From Actinomyces culturomici (GTDB lineage: Bacteria; Actinomycetota; Actinomycetes; Actinomycetales; Actinomycetaceae), in NCBI RefSeq assembly GCF_900499005.1, contig NZ_LS991316.1, positions 889,823 through 953,822 of the forward strand: DNA of 64,000 bases. Reading direction: 5' to 3'. This document shows positions 61,326 through 64,000 of the stretch, piece by piece. Position 1 is the first letter of the stretch; every line of letters begins with the position of its first letter. Below the pieces are notes generated by a model, which made no database searches, was not told where the DNA came from, and worked only from the letters and a program-made list of their open reading frames with translations. Both the position numbers and the translations under genes were made by a program.

Positions 61326-61407
61326 TTATTTTGTCGGAACTTGACGAAGTCTTTACTGACGGAGTCGCCCACTCGCTCACCGCATCCACGTGATGGAAGG
61401 ACGCCAC

Positions 61408-62832
61408 ATGTTCACGAGTTCGACCGAGGTCGCGGAGTTCATCGAGAAGGAGTCGATCGAGTACGTCGACGTCCGCTTCTGCGACGTTCCCGGCGTGCAG
61501 CAGCACTTCACGATCCCCGCGAAGCAGTTCGTCGACGACGCCATGGAGAACGGCCTCATGTTCGACGGCTCGTCGGTCCGCGGCTTCACCGCGATCCACG
61601 AGTCCGACATGAAGCTCATCCCGGACATCACCTCCGCCTTCGTCGACCCCTTCCGCGTCGCGAAGACCCTCGTCGTCAACTTCTCGATCGTCGACCCCTT
61701 CACCGACGAGCCCTTCTCCCGCGACCCCCGTCAGGTCGCCGCGAAGGCCGAGGCCTACCTCAAGTCGACGGGCATCGCCGACCAGTGCCTCATCGGCGCC
61801 GAGGCCGAGTTCTACCTCTTCTCCGACGTCCGCTATCAGGTGACCCCGAACTCGACCTTCTACAAGGTCGACTCCCCCGAGGCGTGGTGGAACACCGGCG
61901 CCGAGGAGGAGGGCGGCAACCGCGGCTACAAGGTCCGGGTCAAGGGCGGCTACTTCCCCGTCTCCCCCCAGGACCAGTACGCCGACGTCCGCGACGAGAT
62001 GGTCCGCAACCTCACCTCAGTCGGCCTCGACATCGAGCGCGCCCACCACGAGGTCGGCTCCGGCGGCCAGCAGGAGATCAACTACCGCTTCGCCACCCTT
62101 CAGAAGGCGGCGGACGACATGATGAAGTTCAAGTACGTCATCAAGAACACCGCCCTCGAGTTCGACCACTCCGCGACCTTCATGCCCAAGCCCCTCTTCG
62201 GCGACAACGGCTCGGGCATGCACACCCACCTCTCCCTGTGGAAGGACGGCGAGCCCCTCTTCTACGACGAGCGCGGCTACGGCTCCCTCTCCGACACCGC
62301 CCGCTGGTTCATCGGCGGCCTCCTCGAGCACGCCGCGGCGCTCCTCGCGTTCACGAACCCCTCGGTGAACTCGTTCCGCCGCCTCGTCCCCGGCTTCGAG
62401 GCGCCGATCAACCTCGTCTACTCGGCCCGCAACCGCTCGGCCTGCATCCGCATCCCCGTCACCGGCACCTCGCCGAAGGCGAAGCGCGTCGAGTACCGCG
62501 TCCCGGACCCGTCGGCGAACCCGTACCTCTCCTTCGCCGCCTGCCTCATGGCGGGCATCGACGGCATCAAGCGCCGCATCGAACCGGCCGCCCCGATCGA
62601 CAAGGACCTCTACGAGCTCCCGCCGGCCGAGTACCAGGACATCGCGAAGCTCCCCTCCTCGCTCGAGGCAGCTCTCGAGGCACTGCGCGAGGACCACGAG
62701 TTCCTCACCGAGGGCGACGTCTTCACCCAGGACCTCATCGACACCTGGCTCGACTTCAAGGAGACGAACGAGGTCGCCCCGATGCGCGTCTACCCGCACC
62801 CCTACGAGTACCAGCTCTACTACGACCTCTGA
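61408..62832 (+). CDS. glnA: Glutamine synthetase type I (beta)
   Basis: 474 residues from the ATG at 61408, chosen for GGAAGGA at good spacing; an ATG 18 nt upstream would overlap that [43 protein letters not shown] and [13 protein letters not shown] are GS signatures. The adenylylation tyrosine is in DLYELPP near the C-terminus, so activity is probably controlled by GlnE. Assimilates ammonium into glutamine for GltBD. Confidence 0.97.
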   Translation: MFTSSTEVAEFIEKESIEYVDVRFCDVPGVQQHFTIPAKQFVDDAMENGLMFDGSSVRGFTAIHESDMKLIPDITSAFVDPFRVAKTLVVNFSIVDPFTDEPFSRDPRQVAAKAEAYLKSTGIADQCLIGAEAEFYLFSDVRYQVTPNSTFYKVDSPEAWWNTGAEEEGGNRGYKVRVKGGYFPVSPQDQYADVRDEMVRNLTSVGLDIERAHHEVGSGGQQEINYRFATLQKAADDMMKFKYVIKNTALEFDHSATFMPKPLFGDNGSGMHTHLSLWKDGEPLFYDERGYGSLSDTARWFIGGLLEHAAALLAFTNPSVNSFRRLVPGFEAPINLVYSARNRSACIRIPVTGTSPKAKRVEYRVPDPSANPYLSFAACLMAGIDGIKRRIEPAAPIDKDLYELPPAEYQDIAKLPSSLEAALEALREDHEFLTEGDVFTQDLIDTWLDFKETNEVAPMRVYPHPYEYQLYYDL

Positions 62833-62863
62833 TCGGCGGGCGCGAGCCCCTCGTCCAGCTCCG

Positions 62864-62890
62864 GAGCCCCGGCCGTCTCGGCCGGGGCTC
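62864..62890. terminator. Terminator of glnA
   Basis: GAGCCCCGGCC and GGCCGGGGCTC with a GTCTC loop, 32 bp after the glnA stop. Confidence 0.85.
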
Positions 62891-62943
62891 CCCCGTTCCC
62901 CCTCCGCCTCCCCGGCGCGCGGCCCCGGCCTCGTGAGCATCGC

Positions 62944-62960
62944 GACGATCCACGAGGGCG
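62944..62960 (+). repeat. Partial copy of the intergenic CGCCCTCGT motif
   Basis: GACGATCCACGAGGGCG, the inverse of CGCCCTCGTGGATC, between glnA and the acyl-CoA ligase gene. Related to the sites at 14386 and 39423. Confidence 0.4.
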
Positions 62961-63049
62961 CGCCTGCGGGCGGAAGGAGGGAGGAGAAGCTAGGCTCTCC
63001 CCAGTTGCTCAAAGTCTTGAACTATCTCGCCGACCGCGGAAGGGGTCCC

Positions 63050-64000
63050 ATGAAGAAGCAGCGCGACGGCTCGTACACGGTGAGACCGAAGTTCTCCGTC
63101 CTCCCCTCCGACACCATCCCCTCGCTCCTCGCGGCGCGCGCGAAGGCCCGGCCGAACCAGGTCGCCGTCGAGCAGCGCACGCCCGTCGGCTCGACCCGGC
63201 CGATCAGCGCGGGAGAGCTCCAGCGACGCGTCGACGACGCCGCCCGAGGCCTCATCGGACTGGGGATCCGCCGTGGCGACGCCGTCGCGATCCTCGCCGC
63301 CACCTCCTACGAATGGATGATCCTCGATCTCTCCCTCCTGTCGATCGGCGCGCTCGCCGTCCCGATCTACGAATCCGACTCGGCCTCCCAGATCGCCCAT
63401 ATCCTCTCCGACGCGAAGGCCGTCCACGTCTTCACGCAGACGTCCCAGCAGGCCGACCTCGTCGAATCCGTCCGCACGCCCGGCATCCGGGCCGTCGATT
63501 CCTTCGACCGCGGCGCCATGCGGACCCTCGCGAACGCCGCGCTGCGCATCGGCGCCGATGAACTCGCCCGGCGCAAGTCCGAGGTGTCGAGCGGGGACCT
63601 CGCGACGATCATCTACACCTCGGGCACGACCGGCGTTCCCAAGGGCGTCGCCCTCACGCACGCGAACTTCGTCGGCACCGTCTTCTCCGTCAAGCAGGTC
63701 CTCGGCGAGGTCGTCGACTCGCCGAGCACGCGCCTCCTCCTCTTCCTCCCCGTCGCCCACGTCCTCGCGCGCTTCGTCATGCACGTCGTCCTCGCCGGGC
63801 AGGGCGTCCTCGGGTTCTCGCCGGACATCAAGAACCTCCTCCCGGACATCGCGTCCTTCAAGCCCTCGGTCCTTCTCGTCGTCCCCCGCGTCCTCGAGAA
63901 GGTCTACAACGCCGCCTCGGCGAAGGCCGGCAAGGGCGTCAAGGGCCGCCTCTTCGCCTGGTCGGCGAAGCAGTCGCGCAAGTACGCGGTCGCCTCCGAG
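63050..64000 (+). CDS. Long-chain acyl-CoA synthetase, 3' end outside window
   Basis: The first 317 residues of an AMP-forming ligase. SD GGAAGGGG lies just before the ATG. ILAATSYEWMILDLSLLSIG is the family's N-terminal motif and IIYTSGTTGVPKGVALTH is the AMP-binding loop near residue 190. FadD15-like enzymes activate fatty acids to CoA esters at the membrane. The gene is cut by the window end; the C-terminal domain is not seen. Confidence 0.92.
   Translation, partial: MKKQRDGSYTVRPKFSVLPSDTIPSLLAARAKARPNQVAVEQRTPVGSTRPISAGELQRRVDDAARGLIGLGIRRGDAVAILAATSYEWMILDLSLLSIGALAVPIYESDSASQIAHILSDAKAVHVFTQTSQQADLVESVRTPGIRAVDSFDRGAMRTLANAALRIGADELARRKSEVSSGDLATIIYTSGTTGVPKGVALTHANFVGTVFSVKQVLGEVVDSPSTRLLLFLPVAHVLARFVMHVVLAGQGVLGFSPDIKNLLPDIASFKPSVLLVVPRVLEKVYNAASAKAGKGVKGRLFAWSAKQSRKYAVASE

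Overview
The window is high-GC actinobacterial chromosome with a roughly 8.3 kb integrated mobile element in the middle. GC-rich codon use, GarA/FtsR, WhiA, OpcA, an adenylylatable glutamine synthetase and tightly overlapping genes all point to Actinobacteria. The gene orders and a MurE without the usual diaminopimelate motif suggest an Actinomyces/Schaalia-like member of the Actinomycetaceae; the family assignment is an inference.

Left arm (1-12.4 kb): the 3' part of an Hsp70-like gene; a leftward cluster pepN - DUF881 - small basic protein - DUF881 - FHA protein (GarA type) - FtsR-type MerR - second MerR, which resembles the mycobacterial Rv1823-Rv1830 neighbourhood; then rightward murE, der and a PutP-type symporter. 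From 12.4 to 21.7 kb is an accessory stretch: a decayed P450, an ApbE remnant, ogt, a TetR/ABC exporter operon, hydrolases, a DUF805 protein, a BRCT remnant abutting a LacI remnant, and a kinase fragment.

Mobile element (21,805-30,149): bounded by a 36-bp direct repeat that is the 3' part of tRNA-Pro(GGG). In order it holds a tyrosine integrase with a promoter predicted to give a leaderless message; an excisionase-like HTH protein behind an SD-masking hairpin; an origin-like region with four GTCAATT iterons running into a stem-loop; a Rep joining an HUH nickase to a superfamily-3 helicase, as in CRESS-DNA viruses and related bacterial plasmids; a small coiled-coil protein; an array of five stem-loops; a MOBV/Pre-type relaxase; a lipoprotein; an XRE repressor; an ArdA-like antirestriction protein; and 12-bp-spaced direct repeats near both ends that look like integrase arm sites. 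It reads as an integrated, probably mobilisable CRESS-type plasmid. The iteron/stem-loop origin and the hairpin array are the most novel-looking parts of the window.

Right arm (30.1-64 kb): intact tRNA-Pro, a family 2 glycoside hydrolase, an aminotransferase, then the leftward chromosome-maintenance operon xerD-parA-scpA-scpB-rluB-tyrA-cmk. Next comes central carbon metabolism in two convergent blocks: tkt, zwf-opcA-pgl rightward, and uvrC-purT-rapZ-yvcK-whiA-gap-pgk-tpiA-secG leftward. Last is a nitrogen-assimilation locus with gltBD divergent from glnA, followed by an acyl-CoA ligase that runs off the window. In many relatives der follows cmk and tal lies between tkt and zwf; here der is 22.6 kb away and tal is absent.
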